Counted from the stretch's first letter, positions 12,431 to 24,955 are shown. The stretch: DNA of 64,000 nt from Ovis canadensis (GCF_042477335.2 NC_091262.1:70108001-70172000); one strand, 5' to 3'. The notes: a model not told the origin generated them from the letters alone. A program made the numbers and translations.

Positions 12431-12913
12431 GTAAAAATAAAAAATGTCTTTTATTTTTACTTAAAATCAAAGGAACTTTCTGGCCAACCCAATGTTAACA
12501 AGGAACAAACACTTGAGAAATTCGAAAGGATAAATTACATTTTAATGTGTGACTTGCTTTAAGATGAAACTACATAGCCTAGGATTTGGCATTGTTTCTT
12601 GGGTATGACAACAAAGGCACAGGCAACAAAAGTAAAATTAGGCAAAATGGACCTCATAAAAATTACTTAATTTTGTGCATCAAAAGACAATATCAACAGG
12701 ATGAAAAGACGACCCACAGAGTGGGAGGATATATTTACAAATCACATATATGATCCTGGTATTGATATCCGGAATATATGGAGAACTCCTAAAATTCAAC
12801 AAAAACAAGAAAAAACAACTCAAACAAGGACAAAGGACATGAATAGACACGTCTCCAAAAGTATACGAATAGCCAATAAGGACATGAAAAGGTGCTCAAC
12901 ATTACTAATCATT

Positions 12914-12985
12914 ACTAATCAATGGAACCTGAGTTTCCTGCATTGCAGACAGACTCTTTACCATCTGAGCTACCAGGGAAGTTCT
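12914..12985 (-). mobile_element. tRNA-like head fragment of a Bov SINE
   Basis: An antisense fragment ends gagctaccagggaag. A duplicated actaatcatt lies at 12904-12913 and 12986-12995. Confidence 0.75.
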
Positions 12986-12995
12986 ACTAATCATT

Positions 12996-13638
12996 CAGTT
13001 CAGTTGCTCAGTCGTTTCCGATCCTTTGCGACCCCATGAATTGCAGCACGCCAGGCCTCCCTGTCCATCACCAACTCCCAGAGTTCACACAAACTCATGT
13101 CCATTGAGTCAGTGATGCCATCCAGCATCTCATCCTCTGTCGTCCCCTTCTCCTCTTGCCCCCAATCCCTCCCAGCATCAGGGTCTCTTCCAATGAGTCA
13201 ACTCTTCGCGTGAGGTGGCCAAAGTACTGGAGTTTCAGCTTCAGCATCATTCCTTCCAAAGAACACACAGGACTGATCTCCTTTAGAATGGACTGGTTGG
13301 ATCTCCTCGCAGTCCAAGGGACGCTCAAGAGTCTTCCCCAACACCACAGTTCAAAAGCATCAGTTCTTCGGTGCTCAGCTTTCTTCACAGTCCAACTCTC
13401 ACATCCATACATGACTGATGGAAAAACCATAGCCTTGACTAGACAGACCTTTGTTGGCAAAGTAAGATCTCTGCTTTTGAATATGCCATCTACATTAGTC
13501 ATAACTTTCCTTCCAAGGAGTAAGCGTCTTTTAATTTCATGGCTGCAATCACCATCTGGAGTGATTTTGAAGCCCCCCAAAATAAAGTCTGACACTGTTT
13601 CCACTGTTTCCCCATCTATTTCCCACGAAGTGATGGGA
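12996..13638 (-). mobile_element. BovB 3' portion
   Basis: Antisense, 643 bp, with an AATCATT duplication at 12989-12995 and 13639-13645. It keeps a 169-codon open piece (13095-13604) of the BovB ORF2 C-terminal region. Confidence 0.9.
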
Positions 13639-14162
13639 AATCATTAGGGAAATGCAAATCAACAATAGAATGAGACACTACCTCGCACTGATTAGGATGG
13701 CTATCATCAAAACCAACCAACAAACAAAAAACAAATACATACACACACAAAACAAAACAAAACAAAAAACCAATAAAACAGAAAATAACAAGTGAGGATG
13801 TGGAGAAATTGGAACACTTGGTGTTTCACCCTGTTGATGGGATGTAAAGTGGTATAGCAGCTACTGGAAAACTATATGGTAGTTACTAAAAAAATTTAAA
13901 ACAGAATTACCATATGACACAGTGATTCCAATTCTGAGTATATACATAAAAGAAAGCTGAGTTTCAAAGAGAATTTGCACACTTATGCTTGTAGCAACAC
14001 TATTCAAAATAGCTAAAATATAGAAGAACCCAAGTGTCCATTTTTGGATGAAAAAACAAACAAAATATCACATATACATTCAATGAACTATTATTCAGCC
14101 TTAATAAGGAAAGAAATTCTGACATATTCTACCACATGGATGAACCTTGAGTGCTAGAAGAA

Positions 14163-14287
14163 ATGGTGTGTATGTTCTCAGTCGTGTCCAACTCTTTACG
14201 ACCCCATAGACTGTAGCCTGCCAGGCTCCTCTGTCCATGGGATTTTCCAGGCAAGAATACTGGAGTGTATTGCCATTTTGTCCTCCA
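14163..14287 (-). mobile_element. BovA SINE fragment within the L1
   Basis: An antisense fragment from ctcagtcgtgtccaac to gtattgccattttgtcctcca. It lacks the tRNA-like head. Confidence 0.85.
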
Positions 14288-14590
14288 TAAGTGAAATAAG
14301 TCAGTCACAAAAAGACAAATGTTCTATGATTCCACTTACAGGAGAGACCTGAAGCAGTCAAAAATCATAGGAACATAAAGTACAATGGTGGTTTCCAGAG
14401 GCTGGGGGAGGAAGGAATGGGAAGTTATGATTTTAATCCATCTTAGATTTTCCAAGATGGAGTTATGGAGATGGATGGTGGTGATGGCTGCAGAACATTA
14501 TGAATATACTCCTGAAGTATACACTTAAAAATGGTTAAGATGGTAAGTTTTATATCTATTTTACCACAATTATAAAAAATGAAAAAAATC

Positions 14591-15419
14591 CACAAACTAC
14601 ATAGCCTAGGTATGTGTACGAATTTTACTATGATCCACCTACTTCAGTAATTCTATAACAGGTATAACAAAGTCATCTAGAGTTCCCCAAACACACCTCA
14701 AGATTCACAACCTGGATGCAAATTATTGCTGCTATGACTCACTGTTAGTCATGAAGTGTGTCACACACCTCAGATATTCTGGGGAAGAAAAAAAGTGAAA
14801 AACTATTATTTTGTTTCATATACCCAGGTAATACCATTAGGAAAAAATTTTTTAACTCTCTCAGCATTCAGAAAGGAACCAGGAATACAAACCCCTAGAG
14901 CATTTATTATTATCATCCACTGCAGAGATAGAATGCTAGACCCAGGGAACTGTATACTCTAAGCCAAAAAAACAATGACATTATTCCAAACATTTTCCTG
15001 TTTTGTTGTTTCTGCAGCTTACTTTCTTTTGGACTAGGAAAGAGGAAGACTTTTCCCCTTTATTATTTCTTAAGCTTAGTGTTTTTCTGGATTGGGAAAA
15101 GAAACAAACTTGATTGTGATCAAATCTGTCATAATGTTTCCACCATTCTTCCAACTCTGTTGGAATCATTTATTCCCCTTTCAAGAAAACAGATGTCATT
15201 TTTCTAATTCTGCAAGATAAAGGACATGTGTGTTGCATGCATGGACACATGCACATGCGCACACACACTCACACACACACTTTAAGACAAATCCTACCAC
15301 TTATTGTGACTTTCTTGACACTTGATATCACCATCTTCCTGAAAAACCCCACTATTCCTTTTGCCTTGCCCATATGCTTCAAAAGAGTGAAAAGGAATAA
15401 GAACGAAGAAAATGTTTTT
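14591..15419. other. No gene recognised; small CA-rich tract
   Basis: Noncoding. A degenerate CA tract lies at 15246-15282. Open frames are short and unlike known proteins. Confidence 0.5.
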
Positions 15420-15461
15420 AGCCAAGAGTCGGACACAACTGAGCGACTGAACTGAACTGAA
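15420..15461 (+). mobile_element. BovB/Bov-tA 3'-tail fragment
   Basis: Only gagtcggacacaactgagcg and a short actgaactgaactg tail remain. Confidence 0.7.
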
Positions 15462-15716
15462 GTTTCTCTCTAAACTACTAATAGAGTTATCTTTATAATA
15501 GTCCAACCATGTCTCCCTACCCACCACACCACCCTGCTTAGAATGAACTGATGTTACCTACACAATAAACTTTAAATTTTGCCAAAAGAAAAATAAATAA
15601 ATAAAATAAAATAAAAAATTTTCTCTTATGAATAAAAAAGAAAAGACTCAACTATTTTTTCAATGTTCCAAAGAAACTGTACTTAGTTAATAAATAATCT
15701 AGTTTTAACATTTTAA

Positions 15717-15920
15717 CCTGGTAGGCTGCAGTCCATGGGGTCGCTAGGAGTTGTACACGACTGAGCAACTTCACTTTCACGCATTGGAGAAGGAAATGGC
15801 AGCCCACTCCAGTGTTCTTGCCTGGAGAATCCCAGGGACAGGGGAACCTGGTGGGCTGCCATCTAGGGGGTCGCACAGAGTCGGACATGACTGAAGCGAC
15901 TTAGCAGCAGCAGCAGCAAC
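15717..15920 (+). mobile_element. Bov-A2 SINE
   Basis: Sense, spanning two BovA units (the first truncated) and ending gcgacttagcagcagcagcag, the (CAG)n tail of Bov-A2. Confidence 0.9.
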
Positions 15921-17309
15921 ATTTTAAGAAAATATTTCTGATGCTTTTTTCCTTTCCTTCGTCTTCCATTCTTAAAAGACAGAAAATAATTAACCTATGT
16001 GACTACATCAGGGAGAATATAAGTACATTCACGTACACACTCAGAAAAAGAAAGTAAATGCATAAAACTGAAATACTTTCTCTTTGGCCTTCCTAGACAC
16101 CATAATTTCTTACAGTACAAAGATGTCCGTTGTACTTTTTGGCTAAAGTCAAAGTAGTTCAAGGAAAATAATACTTTCAAAATGTACCTTTTTTGAAAAA
16201 AACTCTTAGAATATCAATATATTATGAACATGAGTATCTGAAGGAACCTAAAACAGAAGGAAATTAAATAAGGACAATTTGTATTTGAAAGAGTCATAAG
16301 GAAGGAAGATCAGGAACAGATTTTCTGATCTTGTATTTGCTCATTCATTCACTGAAATTCATCAAATTTTACTCAGAAATATTCTGTGTGTTCTGATATA
16401 TTCACCATAAACTTTATGAGGGCAGTTTTTATTTATTAGGTATATTCCCAGCATACAAAAATGAATGGCACAAGGTAGTTACCCAACAGTGGTAATTTAC
16501 TCTAGAAGACACTTCAGGTCTTGTCTAGACACAACAGTCAACTATTTTATTATCACTGACCAAATCAGTTTTCATATTTTCTATGAAGAAAGCAAAAACT
16601 GAGCATGAGTTTTGGTAAACAGTAGAGATGCAGAAAAGGAGGAAGGAAAGATGAAGGAAAGGAGAAGAGGGAGGGATAGTATAAGAATTTTACACACATT
16701 TTTCTGAAGGAAGTCTAAATTATGACAAGGTGTTTTATGTAAAAAGTGTACAGTATTAGGAAGAATACAGTATTAGGCACGTTGCTAAGAGATCACTGTA
16801 CAACTACATCATAGTAAGAAAATCTTATTCACCTGTCTTGTCCTCAGAATGAATATCTGTGAGGATGAGTCCTTTGCTTTGAGATGTATATAGGGTTAGG
16901 TTTACTTCTCTTACAGCCTCTTCTCTGAATTCCTTTCTTAAATTCTATCAGAAAAGGTCCCCAAACTTCTCGTTCTGTCCTTCCAGTATTAGAACTGTTA
17001 CCCAAACAATCCTCTACTCATCTTTTCTACTAAAGTTTTATGAATCCTGTTTAAGCTGGCAAATAAATAGGCTATTTACACCTAACAGGAAAATTTCAAA
17101 GCTGGACACAATCTAAATATCCTTCCTATTTTATTCAGGAACCAAACTTAACCACTTCCCCGCGGGGGAAAAAAAAAAAAAAAGAAAAGGTTTTAAATAA
17201 ACTAGTACAATATTTGTGCTTCGTAATAATACACAGTAAGCTGTTAACATGCAACAATAAAGTAAAATCTAATGACTACTCAGCAACCCATGAAATTTAG
17301 CATCAATTA
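15921..17309. other. No gene recognised; weak L2-like stretch
   Basis: About 1.4 kb. 16400-16520 has an L2 3'-end flavour (tatgagggcagtttttattt, ggcacaaggtag). The rest is unassigned. Confidence 0.4.
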
Positions 17310-17368
17310 TGGCATGCTGCAGTCCATGGGGTTGCAAAGAATCAGACATGACTTAGCAACGGAACAAT
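17310..17368 (+). mobile_element. BovB/Bov-tA 3'-tail fragment
   Basis: Sense fragment: tggcatgctgcagtccatgg and then cagacatgacttagcaac. Confidence 0.75.
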
Positions 17369-17589
17369 GATGTTATAAATACTGTTCAGAATTTCAAAAA
17401 AATTTTTTCCAGACCTATTTTTCCTAAGCTGTAACTCAGTGTGAAGGTATGTTTCTTTTTTCTATAATTAAGAAATACATCAACAAAATTTAAAAGTAAA
17501 TGTACTAATAATGTATAATCCAACATTATTTCCTTCAGGAAAAAGATAATGGCCTTCAGCTATCATTTATAAGCAATATAATATGACTC

Positions 17590-18170
17590 AGTGTGTTCAT
17601 TCATCTTTTTCTGTTTATTCACTGCTATATCCCTGGAACCCAAAATGCTGCCTATCAGCTAAATGAATGAATAAACAGTATTTACTATATATCCATTATG
17701 TGCCAGATACTGCACTAGCCTCAGGAATGAAACAATAAACAAGACCCTGCTTTCATGGAAACTGCAGTGTAGAAGAGATCTTAAACAAAAATTTCACAAT
17801 TTTTAACCATGATAAAAGCAAAAGGAAAATTATATAAGAAAATAGGATCTAACATTGCCTAAGATATAATAAAAGACTTTTCTGAGGAATAGACACTTAA
17901 GCTGGGACCTGGAAAACAACAGAATTTGGCAAAGGGAAGAGTAAAGAGTAAAACTATGCCACAGGGATGAGACAACATGTGCAAAGATACTGAAGAAGCT
18001 AGGCATGTATTGTCTTCCAGGAACAGAAACGGATCCACGCAAATAGTTTAAGATCAGGCTGGAATACAACGCAGAGCTTGGACTATGCATGACCTTGTAG
18101 GATTTGGGGCTTCACATCAAGAGCAATAGGAACTAAGGAGTGACAACCATATTTACACATTAAAAAATAA
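17590..18170 (+). repeat. L2-like ancient repeat
   Basis: Characteristic word order: attatgtgccagatactgca, then ctttcatggaaactgcagtg and acatgtgcaaagatactgaa. Heavily diverged. Confidence 0.65.
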
Positions 18171-18193
18171 CACTCTGCCTTCTGGTGTCTCTT

Positions 18194-18545
18194 AGGGCTT
18201 CCCTGGTGGCTCAGTGGTAAAGAATCTGCCTGCCAGTGCAAGAGACAAGGGTTCCATCCCTGGTCCGGGAAGAGTCCATATGCCCCAGAGCAGCTACTCC
18301 CATGTGCCACAAATATTGAACATGAGCTCTAGAGCCCGGGAGCCACAACTACTGAGCACACGTGCCACAATGACTGAAGCCCGCATGCCCTAGAGCCTGT
18401 GCTGCTCAGCAACAGAAGCCACCACAATGAGAAGCATGCACACCGCAACTAGAGAGTAGTTCCTGCTCACCGCAGCTAGAAAAAGCCCAAGCAGCAATGA
18501 AGACCCAGCACAGCCAAAAACAAATACATAAAATTATATATATAG
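18194..18545 (+). mobile_element. CHR-type SINE, long form
   Basis: Sense, starts ggcttccctggtggctcag, contains several gccacaactactgagc-like segments and ends cacagccaaaaacaaatac, then an AT tail. Confidence 0.88.
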
Positions 18546-19484
18546 TATTAAATGTATAATATATAAATAATTTCTTTAAAGAAGGAAATAGGCCACTTCA
18601 GAGAGGCCTGAAGTGCAGGTGATCTAACATACTATGTTGAGAAACTAATGCTTGTACTCATTAACTACACTTAAGTTCTTAACAATTGCTCGGGAATTTG
18701 TTGGGATTGTTTTCTACCAGTTACAATACTTGTTAAACAAGCAGAAATGAAGGTTATGGTTGGAAATGAATAGCCACGTGAGAGAAGGAAAGTGAAGAAA
18801 AATAAAAATTCCTGTGATAATGAAAACTGAGCTTCTGGGAATCTTTATGGGCCCCAAGTAGACTCATTCACAATAGTATGCCCTGAGGCGAACAAAGGGG
18901 ACCTGGGAAAACAGATCGACACCAGGAGTTTGTTGCACTGCCCTTGCTTTATATAATGTCTCCATAGGTTCCTTCATCAGAACAGAAACTTGACTTCCAT
19001 TGTCAAGCATGCACCAAGGAGCCTTGAATGATGATAGGAGTTATCCACTAGAGAGGCTCAAGGAATAGAAGAGAATAGGCATAGTAAAAGAAATGAGATC
19101 CCTGAAAAGCAGAGGGCTGGATTCAGAATTCATAAGAAAGAACTGACTTCCTAACATAATGGAGAATAGATATGATTAAAAATAAGTTTGTGGATGTGAC
19201 AATGGGATAGTGAAGGAAAGCCTGACACTTTTGTGAAGTATGAAACAAGATCTTCTACCAAGAGTAAAGAAAGGAGTAGGTGAGTTGAAGATTAGAAGAG
19301 GGTGGAAGCAAGTATAGACTGTTTTCCAAAGTGAGTCAGCTGATCAAAAAAATGAACTAAGATTGCTAGTGTGGCAGAGTCAGTGATCATGAATTCACAT
19401 TGCTGCCAATCTGCCTGGTTTTGTGTGTTTCAGATCAAAGATTTACTAAGCCTTTCCTAATTTCTTCAGCTGTATTTAATTAAT
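18546..19484. other. No gene recognised
   Basis: About 940 bp of purine-rich noncoding sequence. No repeat family that I can name. Confidence 0.5.
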
Positions 19485-19740
19485 TCTTTTTTTAAACTTA
19501 AAAAAATTTTTTTGAGGAAAACTGCTTTACAATGTTGTGTTGTTCTGCTGTATAACACTACCAATCAGTCATAACTACATGTATATCCCCTCCCTGTGGA
19601 GCCTCCTTCCCACCTCCACTCCATCCCAGTCATTACAGAGTGCCAGGAGGGGCTCCCTGTTATATAGCAGCTTCCCACTAGGTATCCATTTTACACATGG
19701 TGCTGTATATATGTCAATGCTACTTTCTCAATTCTTTATT
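19485..19740 (-). mobile_element. L1 3'-UTR fragment
   Basis: Antisense: gctttacaatgttgtgtt, C-rich ccctccctgtggagcctcc and ccctgttatatagcagc match the ruminant L1 3' end. Confidence 0.75.
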
Positions 19741-20274
19741 TAAGCCTCTAAACATTTTGTCCATATTTAAATCCTGCTTCTTATTACAATTCTGCTTTAT
19801 AGTGTTTTATTTCCAGAGTAAAGAGTGATGGACTATTCATTTTTAAATCCCTGAAAGGACTTAGAACAGTTCTTTGCATGAAGTGCCATATAGATATTTT
19901 TGTACTGAATTATGAAATATACAAAAAGGCTCATTTTAAAATTTAGTTTTTAATTTTAGTCCATGCATTGTATAATCAAGAAAGATTAACAATCTAGAAA
20001 TTAAACTAAAAGACAACTTAAAACCACAGTCAGCCAAATTTATCTGTTAAAATCAATATAGTTCTATGATTAAGGACAAGTTTATTTTATTCTCCTACCT
20101 CAGAAACTAAAGAATGGTGATGCAGAAAAAAAATTCCACAGCATGAGAAAATGAAAATCATCATATTCTAAAAGACATATCTCAGTCATAGATTTATCCC
20201 GGCATGGAATCAGCTATCTTTTTTAACTGTTTGAGAGGACATACAGACCTTTCTTTCTATACATCTACTGCTAT
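19741..20274. other. No gene recognised
   Basis: AT-rich noncoding sequence. Nothing recognised. Confidence 0.5.
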
Positions 20275-20490
20275 TACTGCTTCCCTGATGGCTCAGACAG
20301 TAAAGTGTCTGCCTGCAATGTGGGAGACCTGGGTTCAATCCCTGGGTTGGGAAGATCCCCTGAAGAAGGAAATGGAAACCCACTAAAGTACTCTTGTCTG
20401 GAAAATTCCATGGACTCAGGAGCCTGGTAGGCTACAGTCCATGGGGTCGCAGAGAGTTGGACACGACTGAGCAACTTCACTTTTACTTTC
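20275..20490 (+). mobile_element. Bov-tA SINE
   Basis: Near full-length sense copy, from gcttccctgatggctcag to cgactgagcaacttcac. Confidence 0.9.
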
Positions 20491-20741
20491 TTTCACTGCT
20501 ATTATCAGAGTCCTATGTTTTAATATAGTTATATAATTGAAGTTAGTTATCAGTTTTAATAAAATGTCATTATTTTAGATATCAGACTTTTATATATGAA
20601 AGTTAAGAAATCCATAAACCTTAAATTAAAATTTTTTCCACTAGAAAATCACTGTAAATGTAGGCAGCATTCATCTTCAGATATAATCTCATTTTATACA
20701 GGGCTTAGCAACTAGACAGTAACAAAATTTCATAGGGCTAC

Positions 20742-20975
20742 ATTTTGTGTGTGTGTATATGTGTGTGCTCAGTTGTGTCTGACTCTGTGATCCCCTGGAC
20801 TGTAGCCCACCAGGCTGCTCTGTCCATGGGATTTCCCAGGCAAGAATACTGGAGTGGGTTGCCATTTCCTTTTCCAAGGGATCTTCCCAACCCAGGGATC
20901 AAACCCATGTCTCTTGCATGTGTCTCCTGCATTGGCAGGCAGATTCTTTACCACTGCATCACCTGGAAACCCCAA
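20742..20975 (-). mobile_element. Bov-tA SINE
   Basis: Antisense, preceded by a short TG tract at 20746-20767 as its tail. It sits 10-20 bp from the BovB fragment that follows. Confidence 0.9.
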
Positions 20976-20983
20976 GGCTACAT

Positions 20984-21232
20984 TCAGTTCAGTTCGGTTC
21001 AGTCGCTCAGTCGTGTCCGATTCTTTGTGACCCCATGAATCACAGCATGCCAGGCCTCCCTGTCCATCACCAACTCCCAGAGTTTACTCAAACTCATTTC
21101 CATCGAGTCAGTGATGCCATCCAGCCATCTCATCCTCTGTCGTCCCCTTCTCCTCCTGCCCCCTATCCCTCCCAGCATCAGGGTCTTTTCCAATGAGTCA
21201 ACTCTTCGCATGAGGTGGCCAAAGTATTGGAT
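20984..21232 (-). mobile_element. BovB 3' end
   Basis: Antisense, starts with the short (TTCAG)-type tail at 20984 and ends at ggtggccaaagtattgga, about 250 bp. Confidence 0.9.
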
Positions 21233-21289
21233 TAACTACTACAGGCTACATTAACTCTTGTAAATAAACAAACAGAAACCTCAATAAGA

Positions 21290-22040
21290 TAGAATTGGGA
21301 GACCAGAAGGGGGAGCTCCCATGCCCTGCAGTGTGACCAAAGCCCAACAGTAAGCAGAGATTCCTCTTCTTCCCTGGCAAGAACTCAACCAATGAAAAGC
21401 CATGACTCTGTTTACTGCAGCCCTCTCAACTTCCTTTTCCTCTCTATAACATAAAGTGTTTTCCTTCAGTGGCAGGTGGGACTTAGACTTGACTCTCCAT
21501 TACAAATTGCAATCTTCTGCTGTTCCCCAATAAATCCATCTTTTCTAGAGAAATATCTGACAGTTTTGAATAAAAAATGTTGCCTGTCATATGGGTAAAC
21601 CAAGGATGCTGCCATCAAGCTCTCCTGACAGTGAACCCTGAGGGAACTCAGGATGGAGACAAATGGGGCTGCCCCTGCTGGCAAGCCCTCAGTGGCTGCA
21701 ACCACCTACAATGATGCACCCTGAGGGAACTCAGGATGGGAAAGCCAGGACACTGGCTCCCGATAGCTAAGGAGCACATCAAAGAAATGATTTTCAATGA
21801 GCCCTGGCTCTTGCATCTTCCCATACATAGAAAAGTGCTAAATTCCTTAAGATATCCAGTTTTAATTCATCTTTTGATGTTCCCACTACCTTTGTTGTAA
21901 GAACCCCTATATATCCTGGCTCTTCCCTACCTTTTCAGGGCAGAGTGATCTGAGAGGTTATCTTCTAGGCTTGAAGTCCTTGGAAAACTGCTGAATAAAA
22001 CAAAATTCTCAACTTTCAGGCTGTGTGGTTTTTTTTGTTT
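21290..22040 (+). repeat. LTR-like segments with a repeated motif
   Basis: A 21-bp motif beginning ccctgagggaactcaggat occurs at 21637-21657 and 21720-21740. TATATAT at 21908-21914 and AATAAA at 21994-21999 give a plausible U3/R layout. A second AATAAA lies near 21528. I think this is one or two old LTRs in sense orientation, but I cannot name the family or give firm ends. Confidence 0.5.
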
Positions 22041-22248
22041 TCAGTCAGCACAGTGTATTTATTTAAGGTCAACACTCTTTAACACCTTTTTAAATCTTAA
22101 ATCTGTACTTCAAAATGGACAGGTACTTTATATATATCCATTTCATAATTATTTTCTTGATGTTTCAGACAAAAGTTCAAGCATTTGATATTTATTTTTG
22201 AACAAGAATTATAACTAATGCACTAAAAGAACACTAGTAGGTACCTGC

Positions 22249-22693
22249 CATGGTTAATTTTATGTGTCAGCTTGACTGGCCAGGGTGCCCAGATTAAATA
22301 TCATTTCTGGGTGTATCTGTGAGGGTATTTCTGGATGAGATTAGTACTTGTATCAGTGTGGGTGGGCATCTTTTAATCTGTTGAGTACCTGAAAAGAACA
22401 AAAGGCAGAGGAAAGATGAATCTGCCCTTTTTTTTTTTTTGCCTCACTGAGCTATTCTTATCTCATCTTCTCTTGACTTCAGGCTGGGATTTATACTATT
22501 GGTGCCTCTGGTTCTCAAGCTTTTGGACTCAGACTGAATTAGACCATTGGTTTTCCTGGGTCTGCAGCTTGGGGCAGATTGTAGGATTTCTCAGTTTCCT
22601 AAACATAGGTGAATTCCTCATAATTAAAAGAAAATTTGTATCTCCCTCCCTTCTTATCTATCTCCTACTGATTCCATTTCTCTGGAACCCTAA
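22249..22693 (+). repeat. Old mammalian LTR-like repeat
   Basis: Starts ggttaattttatgtgtcagc and ends ggaaccctaatac. Same family as 4832-5308. It abuts the MER2-like element. Confidence 0.6.
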
Positions 22694-23496
22694 TACAGCT
22701 GACTCTTGAACAACACAGGTTTGAACTGCACAAGTCCACTTATATGTGGATTTTTTCCAGTAAATACATGAGGCAGACAAGTTCTGCCCCAGACTAGTGG
22801 GCAGGCTCAGGGCTTACCAGGTCCACTGAGGCTGGGTTTGAGTAATCTGAGCATGGACCTCTCTGAGATGCACAATCTCTCATCATAGTATTTTGTACCT
22901 TTCCTGGACAGAAGTGCCAAGGCAGGCAGAGATGTGGCCAGGTTCCAAATGAAGACAGCATCTCTTAACTCCCTGTATCCACTGTCCATATCCAAAATGA
23001 TAATCCATCAAATTTTTAAAAAGATAAACATTGTTCAGTTTCTTTAGACTAAATCTGAGATGAATTCTCTCCCCCTGGAGTTGACACTGCTGGGGTTTTC
23101 CTGAACCTAAGTCCCAGTTTTGATATTTACTAACTAGATACCTGGGCTTCCGAGGTGGTGCTAGTGGTAAAGAACCTACCTGCTAATGCAGGAGATAAAA
23201 GAGACCAGGCTCGATCCCTGGGTCAGAAAGATCCCCTGGAGGAGGGCATGACAACCCACTCCAATATTCTTGCCTGGAGAATCCCAAGGACACAGAAGCC
23301 TGGTGGACTACAGTCCTTAGGGTCACAAAGAGTTGGACACAAATGAAACGACTCAACACACATGCACAGTATAACATAATGCAAGGTTAGTTGAACCTGT
23401 GAATTCAGAACCACAGAGGGACAAATGTAAAGTTATACTCAGATTTTCAACTGCATTGGGATACCTTTAATCCCTGTGTTGTTCAAGGGTCATATG
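22694..23496 (+). mobile_element. MER2-like DNA transposon (Tigger group)
   Basis: The ends cagctgactcttgaacaac and gttgttcaagggtc form a terminal inverted repeat, with TA on each side. It is nonautonomous and holds a later SINE. Confidence 0.75.
23145..23365 (+). mobile_element. Bov-tA SINE inside the MER2-like element
   Basis: Sense, from gggcttccgaggtggtgc to acaaatgaaacgactcaac. Confidence 0.9.
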
Positions 23497-24659
23497 TAAA
23501 CATTCTCACAACTAATGTAAATACAGACTTTTATCTGGAACTTCCCTCAATACAACCTACCAAATACCAAAAGTAAATATATATTTTTGAAATATCCATC
23601 ACTGCCATAATATAAAAAGTTGATATTTATTGTAAATTTCTGAAATCCTTCATAAGCAAACCATTATTTGATTAAACAAACAGTGGAAATTTTTGTTGGG
23701 AAATATAGTTTTTATACATTAGTATCAGAGAAATTCACATAACTGTATTCAAACAAAAGATCAATTTAGGTTATTTTCAGATCATGACTACATAACTTAC
23801 GTTTAAAATCCCACTGGTTCCCTCTGAATTGATATACTTCAGTGGTAAGCTCTCTAGTTCTGCTAAAAAATAATCATAGAAAACCAAACAAAAGCCAAAC
23901 AATGAAGTTATATTTTGATACGGACTACAGCTATTTTTGTATTGATCTGAAAACTTAATAAATAAATACACTGTTAGAGATTAGCACTGTACAAGCTGTT
24001 AGCTATCAATGTGAACCCTCCCTGCTTTTCTCTGGTTGCCCAGCATCATTTTCGTTTCCTCTCATTTATAAGTGGGTAAAGGTAAAAAAATGCCAAGTAC
24101 AAAGAGAAGTGATTTTTTGCATAGTATTTTTTTATTACCAGTTTCTAATGTTTTTTCTCATGAGTAGCTATTAGTACAACAGTGTGTTTCTTTTTCTATT
24201 TCCAGGTAAAGCTTCAAGGAAACAGTAAGAACATCTCCTATTCAGTACTACTTTATTTGAAAAAGGCTTAAGTAAACACTAATTAAAATATTTGGGATCT
24301 TAGTTGCGTCAAACACTTCTCTAACTGAAGTCCTTAAAATAAAAAGATTTTCTTTTAATTTTTTTATTTACCTAGGATTCTAAGACACACAAGAAACCAA
24401 GAAGTTATATCTTTCCTTCAAATTATACACTACACACATATTTAAAATACTGAAAATTAAATAAAATAATTAGAAGTTTCATTAAATACATGACTACTTG
24501 TAATAGATTTAGGAATTGAAAGCATTACTAGAACACAAAAAAATTGCTAAAATAAAATTCTAGATTTTTTAAAAACAATAAAGTCTGTTACTTATCTAAA
24601 AGACAATGATATATTTACTTCTTTCTTAACTATTCAAATGGTTGTATTTGCAGAGAATT
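23497..24659. other. No gene recognised
   Basis: About 1.2 kb of AT-rich noncoding sequence. Frames are short with no recognised similarity. Confidence 0.5.
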
Positions 24660-24955
24660 TTTAGGGCAGTGACACTATTCGGTGTGAAATTAGAGTGGTG
24701 GATACATGTCATTTGTGTATTTGTCAAACTCATAGAATGTACAACATAAAGAGTGAACCCTAATATAAACTATAGACTTTGGGTGATGATATGTCAATGA
24801 AGGTTCAGTTATTTTAACAAATATACCACTACAGTGCAAGGTGTTGATAGCAAGGAAAGCTATGTAAATATGGGGGTAGAGGGTATATGAGAATTCTCTG
24901 TACCTTCCTCTCAATTTTGCTGTGAATTTAAAACTGCTCTAAAAAATAAAGTCGA
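24660..24955 (+). mobile_element. Old L1 3' end
   Basis: Sense: agagtggtggatacatgtc, gtcaaactcatagaatgtac and aaaaataaagtcg follow the order of L1M 3' UTRs. Confidence 0.65.

Larger units (their letters stand above)
11011..12492 (+). mobile_element. Mariner DNA transposon, interrupted by a SINE
   Basis: The ends ttagggttgacc and ggccaacccaa are imperfect inverted repeats. Between them lies a decayed transposase. The copy resembles the HSMAR2/BTMAR1 type of mariner; the subfamily was assigned by eye. Confidence 0.85.
12535..14590 (+). mobile_element. Old L1 3' portion, carrying later insertions
   Basis: ORF2 C-terminal words (RRPTEWEDIF, DMNRHVSK, DMKRCSTL) appear at 12701-12910. They resume at 13646 (gggaaatgcaaatcaac, aggatgtggagaaattgg) and run to the 3' UTR near 14590. 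Inserted in it are a SINE fragment, a BovB and another SINE. Confidence 0.88.

Noticed and set aside
18194..18545. tRNA gene signal (A/B-box-like head)
   Set aside because: It belongs to a CHR-type SINE. Heads of this and the Bov-tA copies are tRNA-derived but cannot fold as complete tRNAs.
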